A stretch of DNA of 64,000 nt from Clostridium_I sp047718555 (lineage in GTDB: Bacteria; Bacillota; Clostridia; Clostridiales; Clostridiaceae): positions 1 through 64,000 of the forward strand of contig NZ_JBDNRK010000015.1 of the NCBI RefSeq assembly GCF_047718555.1. Direction: 5' to 3'. A program made the translations under genes and the position numbers. Positions 43,591 to 53,512 of the stretch are shown here, piece by piece. The notes under the pieces are model-generated. The model searched no databases and was not told where the DNA came from. It was given only the letters and a program-made list of their open reading frames with translations. The first letter of the stretch is position 1, and each line of letters opens with the position of its first letter.

Positions 43591-44715
43591 TTAATTATTT
43601 CCTCTTATACTATTTATTTTATAGTGCAATTTTTCCACTATATTATCCCAATTGTAATTTTCTCTGCAATTTTCCTGTACATTTTGTGAAAAATCGCCAA
43701 GCTTATTATTATTTATTAATTCTTCCAAAGCATTAGCTATTGCTCTTACATCGCCCACTTCTACCACAGCTCCATTGTCACCATTCACAATTTCTTCAGC
43801 TATACCCACTCTAGTAGAAACAATAACATCTCCACAGGCTATTGCTTCTATTAAGGCAATGCCCACACTTTCATATTGAGATGTAAGACAGAATATTTTT
43901 GCCCTTTTATATTCTTCAAATAATCTTTTTCTATCAAAAATAGCGCCTTTAAATATTACATTGTCTTTCATATTTTCATGCTTATTAAAAAAATTATTTA
44001 TAGTACTTTTGAAGGACTCCTCAATAGGCCCCACAAAGACTAACTTCCAATCTTTTCTTAGATTTTTATCTATTAAGGCATAGGCTTCCATAAGTAAGTC
44101 CGTAGCTTTTTCACTACTGCCTATTCTCCCTACATTCAAAATGGTGTTTTCTTTGTCATCAAAACTAATATCTTCTTTAAAATATTCGCTGTTGAAATCT
44201 ATACCATTTGGTATATTCATTAATTTATCCTTATGTTTTCCCAGTAAGAACCTTAATTTATGAAATATACTTTTCTGTTCGACTCCTATAATGTCTACTC
44301 TATTTAAAAAAAAATTAAAAAATACCTTTTGAATGGCTTTCATATTTTCTATTCTATCTAAAAGTAATCCTGTACAATCAAGCTTTAAAAAAACTATTCC
44401 CTTTCTATTAAAAAACTTGTATAAGCATGCATAGATTACAGAATTGAAAGTCATATGAAATATCTGCAGTACATCTATAGTCTTAGAATTTTTCTTTAAA
44501 TAATAAAATATATTTATAAGATTCTTATGTTTTCTTTCAATAAAATCTATTTTAAGCCCCTTTACTTCATTATTTAAATAATCATATTTGTCATTATTAT
44601 AACTGACTACATAGGAATCATATCCATATAATCTATTAAGTTTATAGGCTATCATTCCCACATCTTTAATCAAATGAACATTTTCAGCTTTAGGGTATAA
44701 TACGCAATATTTCAT
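43591..44715 (-). CDS. Glycosyltransferase family 4
   Basis: GT-B retaining transferase. N-domain begins YCVLYPKAENVHLIKDVGMIAYKLNRLYG. C-domain has ILNVGRIGSSEKATDLLMEAY, then IFCLTSQYESVGIALIEAIACGDVIVSTRVG, the EX7E-type donor site. 374 residues. It follows the Wzx-like gene by about 95 bp and overlaps transcriptionally with the GT2 gene. Probably adds a sugar to the lipid-linked repeat unit. Confidence 0.9.
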   Translation of the reverse strand: MKYCVLYPKAENVHLIKDVGMIAYKLNRLYGYDSYVVSYNNDKYDYLNNEVKGLKIDFIERKHKNLINIFYYLKKNSKTIDVLQIFHMTFNSVIYACLYKFFNRKGIVFLKLDCTGLLLDRIENMKAIQKVFFNFFLNRVDIIGVEQKSIFHKLRFLLGKHKDKLMNIPNGIDFNSEYFKEDISFDDKENTILNVGRIGSSEKATDLLMEAYALIDKNLRKDWKLVFVGPIEESFKSTINNFFNKHENMKDNVIFKGAIFDRKRLFEEYKRAKIFCLTSQYESVGIALIEAIACGDVIVSTRVGIAEEIVNGDNGAVVEVGDVRAIANALEELINNNKLGDFSQNVQENCRENYNWDNIVEKLHYKINSIRGNN

Positions 44716-44809
44716 AATACACCTATCTTTCTAATTAAAATACTTTTCTTTAATTTAGTCATATACAGAATATTCATAAGCTTTAAGTTAATTTTATGGA
44801 CTAAAATTT

Positions 44810-46240
44810 TCAACTTATTCTCTGCTTTCGTGCTCCTAAAATAAGTTTTATTTCCCCTAAAGTTATATATTTAGTAGCAAGTATTAATACAATGTAAATT
44901 AAAGCACTTAAAACTATATTTAAAACTGTACTCACATTAAAATATTTAAAAATAATTATGGCAATTGCCATGACAGTACATGGTAGTATGGCCTTAGCTA
45001 TATTTTTATGATTTGAAACTACTATAACATTTTTAGCATAATATCTCATCATTATAATATTTATTACTTCAGAAATAACAGTTATTATGGCAGCTATGTT
45101 CATTCCATATTTAGGTGTGAATATTAGATTCAGCACTAGATTGACTAAAGCCGATATAGTAACAGCTTTTAGATACTTTTTTTCCATATTACAAGCATTT
45201 AAGCCCCATCCATATATTTCTCTAAAGAAAAGTATAAATGCATATACTAACAATATAATAAATGGTGCATAAGCAGCTTCAAAACTATTATCAAAAAGAA
45301 GTATTATTATTTCTTTTGAAAGAAGCACTCCTCCAACAACCATGGGCATAATAAAGACAGTTATTATCCTTGAAGTATTGTCCATAAGCTTTTTAAGTGC
45401 TTCATTATTCTTATTATTGAAGTAATTTATAATAAGTGGAAAAACAGGAGTAAAAATCATAGTTTCAATATTAATTAAAAATAAAATTATATAATAGGCA
45501 GAACCATAAATTCCTGCCTCTTCACTTCCTCTGCTGAACATAATTATTATTCTGTCCACATTAGTATTTATCATAGCTAATATTCCAGAAATTAAAAAAG
45601 GAAGACCTAAATTTATATAAGAAATTATTTTTTTCCTATTTAAATTTACCTTTAAAGTGAATTTTTCTTTTAAAAAATATATGTATGCTTGATATAGACT
45701 TCCGGCCAGTAACGCTATGAAAGTAAATATGGGTATATAGTAAACCTGACTTTTTTCTTTTAAGAAAATATATATTAAGATAAAGGGAATTACATTTTTA
45801 ATAATATTATAAACTGCATTATATTGCATTTTCTGTATGCCATTAAATACCCAATCTATGCTCATTGCAGTAGGTAATAGCGTTAATCCATATATAACAA
45901 ATAAGGTTTTTATAAAATTTGCATTGGTCTTAAAGAATAAACACATAATAATTATAACTATAAAGCTGAAAATAAATAATGCAAATCTAAAGGCAAGGAT
46001 ATCTCCTACTACCTGCTTTATATTTTTCGTTTCCTTTGCAATCTCTCTGGTACCATAGGTTTGCAGCCCAAAGAGTACTACCATTGTAAAATACAATATC
46101 ATGGCCTGAACCGTATTAACAGTACCAAAATAGGAGGCTCCTATTTTTTTTGCATAATAGGAACCAGTAAAAAATACTATTACCTGAGATAATAAACTTG
46201 AAGAAATTGTTAACAAAAAATTTTTAGCTACTCTATTCAT
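44810..46240 (-). CDS. Wzx-like polysaccharide flippase
   Basis: MOP-superfamily membrane protein with about 12-14 hydrophobic helices over 476 residues. Starts NRVAKNFLLTISSSLLSQVIVFFTGSYYAKKIGASYFGTVN, and contains GLQTYGTREIAK and SIDWVFNGIQKM, typical of Wzx/RfbX. It moves undecaprenyl-linked repeat units across the membrane. Start 46240 with GGAAGG upstream. Its presence with an O-antigen-ligase-like gene indicates Wzx/Wzy-type assembly. Confidence 0.9.
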   Translation of the reverse strand: MNRVAKNFLLTISSSLLSQVIVFFTGSYYAKKIGASYFGTVNTVQAMILYFTMVVLFGLQTYGTREIAKETKNIKQVVGDILAFRFALFIFSFIVIIIMCLFFKTNANFIKTLFVIYGLTLLPTAMSIDWVFNGIQKMQYNAVYNIIKNVIPFILIYIFLKEKSQVYYIPIFTFIALLAGSLYQAYIYFLKEKFTLKVNLNRKKIISYINLGLPFLISGILAMINTNVDRIIIMFSRGSEEAGIYGSAYYIILFLINIETMIFTPVFPLIINYFNNKNNEALKKLMDNTSRIITVFIMPMVVGGVLLSKEIIILLFDNSFEAAYAPFIILLVYAFILFFREIYGWGLNACNMEKKYLKAVTISALVNLVLNLIFTPKYGMNIAAIITVISEVINIIMMRYYAKNVIVVSNHKNIAKAILPCTVMAIAIIIFKYFNVSTVLNIVLSALIYIVLILATKYITLGEIKLILGARKQRIS

Positions 46241-46336
46241 TTAATTACCTTCCTGAAATTTCAACTTAAATTTAACAAACAGTTCACTTTTAGAGCATAT
46301 TCACATTGAACATCTATACAGAAAACTATGAATATT

Positions 46337-46370
46337 TTAAAACTCGCACTGTTAAAGTACGAGTTTTAAG
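46337..46370 (-). terminator. Terminator after the rfbD gene
   Basis: TTAAAACTCG/CGAGTTTTAA stem (one inner A/C mismatch region) with a T-run on the minus strand, starting 2 bp from the stop at 46372. Confidence 0.8.
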
Positions 46371-46371
46371 A

Positions 46372-47214
46372 TTACATATGTAATTCTTCAATATATTCCT
46401 TGAGAGATTCCTGCCACTGATTTGTTATATCACCTGTAGTAAGTTCCAGCATATAATTTTTAAGCACAGAATATTTAGGTCTTTTAGCCGGTCTTGGAAA
46501 TTCCTCAGTAGTACATGGAATTACCTTTATATCAATATTTTTTAATCTAAATATTTCCTTTGCAAAATCGTACCAGGAGCATACTCCCTTACAGGTGCAG
46601 TGGAATAATCCATAATTCTTTTCTTCTACAAGCTTTATTATTACTTTAGCTAAATCTGCTGAACTGGTAGGAGTACCAACTTGGTCATTTACCACCTTTA
46701 ATTCCTTGTGATTTTCACTTAGTTTTATCATAGTCTTTACAAAATTATTTCCATCACCATATAACCAGGCAGTTCTTACAATATAATATTTGGGATTTAA
46801 AGTTTTTACAAAATTTTCTCCATCCAATTTAGTTCTTCCATAAACTGTTTGAGGATCTGGTGTATCAAACTCTGTAAGTTCAGTATTCCCCTCTCCGTTG
46901 AATACATAATCTGTAGAAACCTGAACAATTTCAGCGCCTATAGCAAAAGCCGCTGAAGCTAAATTTTTAGGCCCTATGGCATTTATCTTATAAGCTAAAT
47001 CCACTTGTTCCTCACATTTATCTACCTGAGTGTGAGCAGCACAATTTATAATTACATCTGGCTTATTTTCTTCTACAAATTTATATACAGCCTTTACATC
47101 TGTTATATCAAGATCATTTACATCTGTGGGAATAAGCTCTGCATCTTTTCCTTTATATTGCTTTTGAAGCTCTCTTCCCAGTTGACCATTTGCTCCAGTT
47201 ATTAATATTTTCAT
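46372..47214 (-). CDS. rfbD: dTDP-4-dehydrorhamnose reductase (RmlD/RfbD)
   Basis: SDR enzyme that makes dTDP-L-rhamnose. NAD(P)-binding MKILITGANGQLGREL, STDYVFNGEG, active site YGRTKLDGE (Tyr and Lys), and the C-terminal RPKYSVLKN. 281 residues. Start 47214 has GGGGAG 9 nt upstream; the earlier TTG lies inside it. rfbA, rfbB and rfbC are not in the window, so the gene may be separated from its pathway or may use another 4-keto sugar. Confidence 0.9.
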   Translation of the reverse strand: MKILITGANGQLGRELQKQYKGKDAELIPTDVNDLDITDVKAVYKFVEENKPDVIINCAAHTQVDKCEEQVDLAYKINAIGPKNLASAAFAIGAEIVQVSTDYVFNGEGNTELTEFDTPDPQTVYGRTKLDGENFVKTLNPKYYIVRTAWLYGDGNNFVKTMIKLSENHKELKVVNDQVGTPTSSADLAKVIIKLVEEKNYGLFHCTCKGVCSWYDFAKEIFRLKNIDIKVIPCTTEEFPRPAKRPKYSVLKNYMLELTTGDITNQWQESLKEYIEELHM

Positions 47215-47289
47215 TATTACCAACTCCCCAAATTATATTAATCAATGAATCTTATCCATGTTAAATTTTCATTCATATTAAAATTTGAT

Positions 47290-48021
47290 CTACACAACCT
47301 TCTGTTTTATTATATATGTGTTATATATAACTTTCAATAGAAGCTTTGGGATAACTCCCAATCGCCTTATTCTCCATGGTTCTTTAAAAACTCTGTAAAG
47401 CCATTCTAAGCCAAGCTTTATCATCCATCCAGGCGCTCTATTTACCTTTCCTGCAATAACGTCAAAGCTTCCCCCCACCCCCATATAGATAGATGCGGTG
47501 AGAATGCTCATATATTTATTTATAAATTTCTCCTGACGTGGACATCCCATTGCCACAAAAATGGCATAGGGCTGAGAATTTTTTATATCTTGCAATATAT
47601 CTTCACAATTATCCATATTAAAATATCCATTGTGACTTCCTACAATGTTTAGTCCATTATATTTATCCTTAAGTTTAATTTTACATTCATCAAGAAGTTC
47701 CTGTTTTGCTCCAAGAAGATATATACCTTTTCCTTCCCTTTCACACAACTTAATAATTTCATCCATTACTTCAATGCCTGCAATTTTTTCTTCAACTGAA
47801 TTTTTAGCTATTTTAGAAGCTATAACTACACCAATACCATCTGGAATTATTACAGAATTTTCTTCACTGCATCCTTGAAAAATGGAATCATCATATAAGC
47901 CACTATAGAGTACCTCCGGGTTTCCGGATATAATATGTACTTTTTTAAAACTTGTTATATACTCAATTAATTCAATTTTACTCTTATTAAATACATTATA
48001 ATTTAGTACTTTAGAAAACAT
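47290..48021 (-). CDS. WecG/TagA/CpsF family glycosyltransferase
   Basis: GT26 enzyme that adds ManNAc or a related sugar to a polyprenyl-linked GlcNAc, as in teichoic acid or polysaccharide linkage units. Motifs PDGIGVVIASKI, GSHNGYFN, VAMGCPRQEKFI and GGSFDVIAGKVNRAPGWMIKLGLEWLYRVFKEPWR. 243 residues, typical. Start 48021 after GGAGG at 6 nt. Confidence 0.93.
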   Translation of the reverse strand: MFSKVLNYNVFNKSKIELIEYITSFKKVHIISGNPEVLYSGLYDDSIFQGCSEENSVIIPDGIGVVIASKIAKNSVEEKIAGIEVMDEIIKLCEREGKGIYLLGAKQELLDECKIKLKDKYNGLNIVGSHNGYFNMDNCEDILQDIKNSQPYAIFVAMGCPRQEKFINKYMSILTASIYMGVGGSFDVIAGKVNRAPGWMIKLGLEWLYRVFKEPWRIRRLGVIPKLLLKVIYNTYIIKQKVV

Positions 48022-48045
48022 AACTTCCTCCGTAGTTTTTATTGG

Positions 48046-48070
48046 CTAAGGTATTCGAAAATAAATAACA
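48046..48070. repeat. Repeat family D copy 4
   Basis: CTAAGGTATTCGAAAATAAA with TAACAA, resembling the GGCATATGAAAATAAATA arm of copies at 34470 and 37677, single arm only. Confidence 0.3.
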
Positions 48071-48182
48071 ACACAAAGACTGCAAATATTTTGCAGCATA
48101 CACTGAAACAAGCTCTAATGATATAGAGCCGTAATTTCATACAAAACATGCTAACAGCTAGTTATTTCTTTGATGATACTTA

Positions 48183-49391
48183 CTATCTCTCAGAGAATAA
48201 TAACCCATCAGCAGCAGCTAAAAATATCCAAAAATATACTATTACTGAAGGCACAAAGAATAGATTTTCAAATAAATTCATAAACAAAAATGCTACCACA
48301 GAAGCTAAAAATCCAATATAGAATAAACTTATTTCTTTATCATGAATATTAACTATAACCTTTTTAATCTTAAAAAGTGCATTTACAATTATACTTATAA
48401 AGGATAATCCACCAATTATTCCAAGCTCTGATTCTATTTTTAAATAAGAATTATGAGTTGGATAATTTGAATAATTTTTATAGGCTAAATATTTATATTT
48501 AGCAACATAGCTGTCATATAATTTAATAAAATTACCATTTCCAACACCAAATATAGGATGATTTTGTATCATTTTAAGAGCCGTTCTCCATATCTGTATT
48601 CTTCCTTCATCAACAACACCAATCTGCAGCACTCTTGTCCTTACGAAAGGTATCGCAAAGGCAATTACTGCAATACCTCCTAATGCAACTAAGAAATACC
48701 AGCTGTATAACAGTGAGACAATTACTCCTCCAACTACTAGTGCTAAAAATGAATTTCTAGAACCACTAAAATAAATATTACATAAGGTTAATATAAATAA
48801 AATACCATATGCGCTTTTTTTATATAAACTCTTACTTCTTACTGTCATCATTACCACCGGGAAAGCCCCCATAATGAGAAATGCTGCAAAGGAATTTGGA
48901 TTGTCAAAGGTTGCATTGGTTCTCAATACATTACCCATAGCATATCCCTGTAAAAGGCCATATCCCGTTATCTTCTGAAAAATGCCATATAGGTTTATAC
49001 CTGTAAATATAACCATATATGCATTTATTAAACCTTTAATCATTTCTTTATCTACAGTATATTTAACAATAAAATATAACATTACAAATGACAAAAACCT
49101 TGCACTTTCAGTTATTGCAATAGTTTTGTATGAAGCATAGGAAATAGATACAACCATTATTGCAAACAAAATTATAAGTGAAATTCCCATTAAATCACTG
49201 AGAAAATCTCTTATATTATATATAAAAGAATCTCTTGATTTTAAAATACTTACTAAAAAAACTATTATTAAAATAAATACCATTATATCCCCAATATTTA
49301 ATCCTTTTATACTTAAACTGTCTGGTGCAATAGGATACAATATAATTAGAGCAATTAATATGTAATAAATTAAACTATTTTTACTCTTCAT
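48183..49391 (-). CDS. O-antigen ligase/polymerase family membrane protein
   Basis: About ten to twelve TM segments over 402 residues with the Wzy_C region: FSGSRNSFLALVVGGVIV, then the periplasmic loop RIQIWRTALKMIQNHPIFGVGNGNF and YPTHNSYLKIESELGIIGGL, typical of O-antigen ligases and Wzy polymerases (conserved Arg and His). In a Gram-positive it would polymerise or attach the repeat units. Start 49391 at ATG after a weak ribosome site. Confidence 0.85.
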   Translation of the reverse strand: MKSKNSLIYYILIALIILYPIAPDSLSIKGLNIGDIMVFILIIVFLVSILKSRDSFIYNIRDFLSDLMGISLIILFAIMVVSISYASYKTIAITESARFLSFVMLYFIVKYTVDKEMIKGLINAYMVIFTGINLYGIFQKITGYGLLQGYAMGNVLRTNATFDNPNSFAAFLIMGAFPVVMMTVRSKSLYKKSAYGILFILTLCNIYFSGSRNSFLALVVGGVIVSLLYSWYFLVALGGIAVIAFAIPFVRTRVLQIGVVDEGRIQIWRTALKMIQNHPIFGVGNGNFIKLYDSYVAKYKYLAYKNYSNYPTHNSYLKIESELGIIGGLSFISIIVNALFKIKKVIVNIHDKEISLFYIGFLASVVAFLFMNLFENLFFVPSVIVYFWIFLAAADGLLFSER

Positions 49392-49414
49392 AACAAATCA
49401 CTACTTTCTAAAAA

Positions 49415-50407
49415 TTAATATCTATTAGTTGCAATTGCCTTTTTATTAAAGGCCATCTTTATAGTATTTATATAAACTTTTCTGTTCTCCTTTATAATTT
49501 CAGAGGACTTAAAAATTTGCATAAAGGTAACTCCTATAACTCTTAATAGCAAAGCAATCACTAAATTTATTCTAACCTGAATTTCCTTTGATCTACCATA
49601 ATTCTTTCTAAAATACAAAATCATACTTCTATACCTTTCATAAAAGGTTATATCCCCTATTTTTTCACTGCTTTTTCCAATTAAGTGAACTATCTCGCCA
49701 TATGGATAATATATTCTGCTCCAGCCAGCTTTATATGCCTGATAGCAAAAGTCTATTTCTTCATAATACATAAAATATCTTTCATCCAGCATCCCAATGC
49801 AATCAATTACCTCTCTTCTTATGAGCAAAGCTGCTCCAACTAGAACCTGTACCTCTTCTGGCTCCTGAATACTTTGGAAATTTTTCATATATTGTTCTAT
49901 ATCCTTTGATCCTATTTTATCAGCAAACTTCACAAAAAAGCTTTTTATAAAAGGTATTTTTAATACATTTTTCAGCTTATACATATGATATACTTCTCGC
50001 TTAAAAGTAGGAAAAGCTGAAATAGAAGTTTGATGAGTTCTGTCTCCATTCAGAAGCTTAGGTCCAAGAAGTCCTATTTTCTTATTTTCATCCATATATG
50101 TAACCATTTTTTCTATTACATCTTCAAGTATAATAGTGTCACTGTTTAGCAAAAAAACATATCTGCCCTCACTTGCTTTTATACCCAAATTATTAGCATA
50201 AGCAAAGCCCCCGTTTATTTTACTCTCAATAAGCTTTACCTGCTTAAATTCATTTTTAAGCATAGTAATACTATCATCTTTAGATGCATTATCTACTACA
50301 ATAATTTCATAATTTATATGTATAGTATTTTCTAAAATAGATTTTATGCAATCTTTTAATAAATCTCTAGTATTATAATTTACAATAATTATAGAAACAT
50401 CAACCAT
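49415..50407 (-). CDS. Glycosyltransferase family 2 (rhamnosyltransferase-like)
   Basis: GT-A fold: VSIIIVNYNTRDLLKDC, VVDNASKDDSITML, GGFAYANNLGIKASEGRYVFLLNSDTII and GAALLIRREVIDCIGMLDERYFMYYEEIDFCYQA. 330 residues, with a hydrophobic C-terminal segment. It resembles the gene at 50806 more than the one at 42678. Ribosome site GGAGG 6 nt before ATG. Linked to the O-antigen-ligase gene by 23 bp, so probably one operon. Confidence 0.9.
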   Translation of the reverse strand: MVDVSIIIVNYNTRDLLKDCIKSILENTIHINYEIIVVDNASKDDSITMLKNEFKQVKLIESKINGGFAYANNLGIKASEGRYVFLLNSDTIILEDVIEKMVTYMDENKKIGLLGPKLLNGDRTHQTSISAFPTFKREVYHMYKLKNVLKIPFIKSFFVKFADKIGSKDIEQYMKNFQSIQEPEEVQVLVGAALLIRREVIDCIGMLDERYFMYYEEIDFCYQAYKAGWSRIYYPYGEIVHLIGKSSEKIGDITFYERYRSMILYFRKNYGRSKEIQVRINLVIALLLRVIGVTFMQIFKSSEIIKENRKVYINTIKMAFNKKAIATNRY

Positions 50408-50482
50408 TTCGTCCTCCTGCTGTTTCTTATAGCGCTCTATATGATTTCCATTATTACTTTTTCCAAATACTGTTACGCATTA

Positions 50483-50729
50483 ATCATAAACAGAGTTCTT
50501 TGTTTCAGGTGGAGTTTTTTTCTCCAGCTGAAACTTACTAACAGAGTTCTTAGTATCGGTATTTTCGATACTTAGAAATCGTTGTCCTTTAGGGTAAATC
50601 GTTATCCAGGGACGTAGCAGCCGTTATCTCCCACTTTGATAGAAAAGCAGAGAACCAAAATCTTCGATTTTGTGTGAATCGCTTTCACTGTGTGCGTTGG
50701 TAGTATTACGAATGGTAGTCATCGGATAA
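50483..50729 (+). repeat. Structured repeat, family B copy 3 (one module)
   Basis: Two hairpins (TTTCAGGTGGAG...CTCCAGCTGAAA at 50503-50533; AGTATCGGTATTTTCGATACT at about 50551) precede a core at 50602-50729. The core has TTATCC/GGATAA ends, AGGGACGTAG facing GTAGTCATC, and one copy of the 47-nt module AGAGAACCAAAATC...TGTGTGC. A partial duplication of ATCGTTATCC precedes the core. Between two GT genes, orientation opposite to them. Confidence 0.8.
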
Positions 50730-50805
50730 ATTTAAGAATTTTTAAAGTTCATATATAAACCTATATTCCTTAAGTAATCTTTATAATTATTTATTACTAG
50801 ATTAC

Positions 50806-51708
50806 TTATCCCTTAGTTCCAACTCTTCCATTTGGGATTACTATATTTTTAACTATAGCAATCATTCCAAGTAGCACTATTCCAACATATACTATCCAAT
50901 TAAAAATAAATAAATTATCTTCCTTATTGTATTTATTATAAAATATAATCATAGCTCTATAAAATTCATAGGTTGCCTTTGTGCCTAACTGTTTACTGCT
51001 TTCTCCTTTAAAATGTATAATTGTTCCCACAGGACAATATCTCACTATATAACCTGCTTTCTTTGCTCTCATGCACCAATCCATTTCTTCTCCATACATA
51101 AAAAAAGCCTCATCCAAAAGTCCAATTTTATCAATAACTTCTTTTTTTATCATGAGAAAGCATCCAGACACAGAATCCACATCCAAAAACTCATCCTCTG
51201 ATACATGAGTTAAATTATACCTGGTGAGATTCTTATTGTTTTTAAACAACTTGCTTATTCCAAACAACTTAAAAAAGGCATCTTTAGGCCTTGGAGCCAT
51301 TCTTCTGCAGGCAAGCTGCAGTGTACCATCAGGGTTAAGCACCTTACATCCAGCTACCCCTAATTTTATATCAATAATTAGACATTCATAGGTTTTATGT
51401 ATAACGTCCCCATTAATAATAGTATCAGGATTTAATAAAAGGATAGCCTCTCCCTTTGCAATTCTTATAGCTTGATTATTTGCTCCAGCAAAGCCTTTAT
51501 TATCTTTGTTTTCTATTAATTTGAAATCCTTTTTATCTTTATATTCCTCCTTTAACATAGCACAGCTTTCATCAGAAGAATTATTATCTACAACTATTAT
51601 CTCAAATTTTATATCCTTTGTATTTTCATATATGGAAGCCAGACAATTTTTTAAAAGTTCCTTTGCATTCCAATTCACTATAATTATGGTTAAATCGTAT
51701 TCTATCAT
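50806..51708 (-). CDS. Glycosyltransferase family 2
   Basis: GT-A transferase: LTIIIVNWNAKELLKNC, NNSSDESCAMLKEEY, GFAGANNQAIRIAKGEAILLLNPDTII, GCFLMIKKEVIDKIGLLDEAFFMYGEEMDWCMRAKKAGY. 300 residues with one C-terminal hydrophobic helix. Related to the neighbour at 49415. Ribosome site GGGAG 6 nt from ATG. A family B repeat separates the two. Confidence 0.9.
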   Translation of the reverse strand: MIEYDLTIIIVNWNAKELLKNCLASIYENTKDIKFEIIVVDNNSSDESCAMLKEEYKDKKDFKLIENKDNKGFAGANNQAIRIAKGEAILLLNPDTIINGDVIHKTYECLIIDIKLGVAGCKVLNPDGTLQLACRRMAPRPKDAFFKLFGISKLFKNNKNLTRYNLTHVSEDEFLDVDSVSGCFLMIKKEVIDKIGLLDEAFFMYGEEMDWCMRAKKAGYIVRYCPVGTIIHFKGESSKQLGTKATYEFYRAMIIFYNKYNKEDNLFIFNWIVYVGIVLLGMIAIVKNIVIPNGRVGTKG

Positions 51709-51941
51709 TGTTTACTCCCGATTCACTAATTTGTTTTACATTATACTATCAAAATTACTTAACTCTAAATAACTTAGCTAAGCTCAGTAACTAAAAAGAT
51801 TAACTAAGTAAACTCCATTAGCTAGTATCAATACTTCTAGCATAAATTTATATTAACATCTAGATTTGTAATAGTCAATTTATCGAGATATATGTATACA
51901 GGAATTTAATATATTCCAGAGTTAAGCATTTTTTTATTTAA

Positions 51942-53372
51942 TTATCCAGTGTATATAAAAATATATATGTACTTAGTTACTGCAAAAATAGCAAAAATAA
52001 ATAGATACCTTTTCTTCAATAAGAATTCAGATTTTTTCAGCAAACTAATGAATACCATAAAAAACATTATTGCAAGAACGAAAAATGTTCTAGCTCCAGA
52101 TGCGTATATAGTTGCTGAAATAAACATTATAATAGCTGAACATATACCTGCTACATAAATTAAAGCTACATAAAGTCCTTTAATTTCGAAATCATAAATC
52201 TGCCATATAAAATATGGGACTGTAGCTATTATTACAGGCCATATAATAAATTTTACTGTAGAAATTTTTTTTATAGCAAAAGGATCTGGTATATTAAAAT
52301 TAAAAAATACTATATTCAAATGATTCCATATATAATGATATTCCTGTGGAAATGTTATTTTCTGTACAATTTTACTTGGTAATACTATATCCAATGAGAA
52401 GATAATTGCGCTAAAAATAAGTATGCATCCCATTATTGGTATTATTATAGATAAATTATTTTTTAATCCTCTATTTTTTTTATATAATAATATACCCAAA
52501 ACTAAAAGCACTAGAAAAAGTATTACTTTACTGTCATTTAATAATGTTTGTAACAACCACCGCACTCCATTAAACATAATTTCCCATTTACTATATAAAG
52601 AATAATTTGGAAGCCAATTAATAGTCTCTTGCTGATTTCTAACTAAATTTCCAGGTGCAATAAGAAGTATTATAGACCCTAGTATGACTACAATATTCTC
52701 TATTATTAGATATTTATAATTTTTTTTATCTCTAATGTAAATATGAAGGTTTATTATTGTAATGAAAACTACAAGTACAAGCGCTATTTGTTCTTCACCC
52801 ATAGACGCAAAAACTGCACAAAAAATATATAACATACTGAATTTTTTATTATAATTTTTGTTTAATGCATCTATAAAGGGAATAACAGCTACTAAAGCAG
52901 CTAACATAGGCCAAAGATAAACAATGGAACCAGTAATCCACATTATTGAATCCAAAATTACAGATTTGCTTATTAATAACCAACCTATACATATGTACCA
53001 ATTCAATATATAATTATTTTTATCGCTTTTTTTAACTGTAATAATTCTACTAATACTATATGCCATAAGAGTTATAAATAATGGATTAATAAATTTCCAT
53101 ACAACTCCTCCATCTCTAAAAATAAAATATAATACTAATTCTGCACTCATCCTTCCAGTCCAATTCATATATCTCAGCTGTAAATAATCTAGTAAGGAGT
53201 AACTTCTAGTTGCATGCTGAAACCAAAAATCATCACCTGGCTGCATATTATGCAATATATGCACATAAAGCATAGTTATAAAAAGTATAAAAAAAGGTAA
53301 TTTTTCAGATGTTAAAAGATTTAATATTATATTTTTTCCCGATGCATTTTTTTTATCTATATGATAGTTCAT
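51942..53372 (-). CDS. Polytopic membrane protein, DUF6056-like (possible GT-C)
   Basis: 476 residues with about 11-12 TM helices. After the first TM comes an extracytoplasmic segment MQPGDDFWFQHATR then MNWTGRMSAELVLYF, the pattern of DUF6056 proteins. The acidic residues in the first loop resemble GT-C polyprenyl-phosphate-sugar transferases. It lies in the polysaccharide locus and probably modifies a surface glycan. The family call is by pattern, and no catalytic proof is visible. Start 53372 after GGGGG at 7 nt. Confidence 0.6.
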   Translation of the reverse strand: MNYHIDKKNASGKNIILNLLTSEKLPFFILFITMLYVHILHNMQPGDDFWFQHATRSYSLLDYLQLRYMNWTGRMSAELVLYFIFRDGGVVWKFINPLFITLMAYSISRIITVKKSDKNNYILNWYICIGWLLISKSVILDSIMWITGSIVYLWPMLAALVAVIPFIDALNKNYNKKFSMLYIFCAVFASMGEEQIALVLVVFITIINLHIYIRDKKNYKYLIIENIVVILGSIILLIAPGNLVRNQQETINWLPNYSLYSKWEIMFNGVRWLLQTLLNDSKVILFLVLLVLGILLYKKNRGLKNNLSIIIPIMGCILIFSAIIFSLDIVLPSKIVQKITFPQEYHYIWNHLNIVFFNFNIPDPFAIKKISTVKFIIWPVIIATVPYFIWQIYDFEIKGLYVALIYVAGICSAIIMFISATIYASGARTFFVLAIMFFMVFISLLKKSEFLLKKRYLFIFAIFAVTKYIYIFIYTG

Positions 53373-53512
53373 TATTAATCCCCCATATTATTGCTAAATA
53401 TTTTCAATAGATGTTGCAATAGATTATATTCATCACAAAATATCTATTTCCTCCCAATAGCTTTTATCTAACTTCTATTTATAAATGAATAATTTTAATT
53501 GCAAGTTATATA

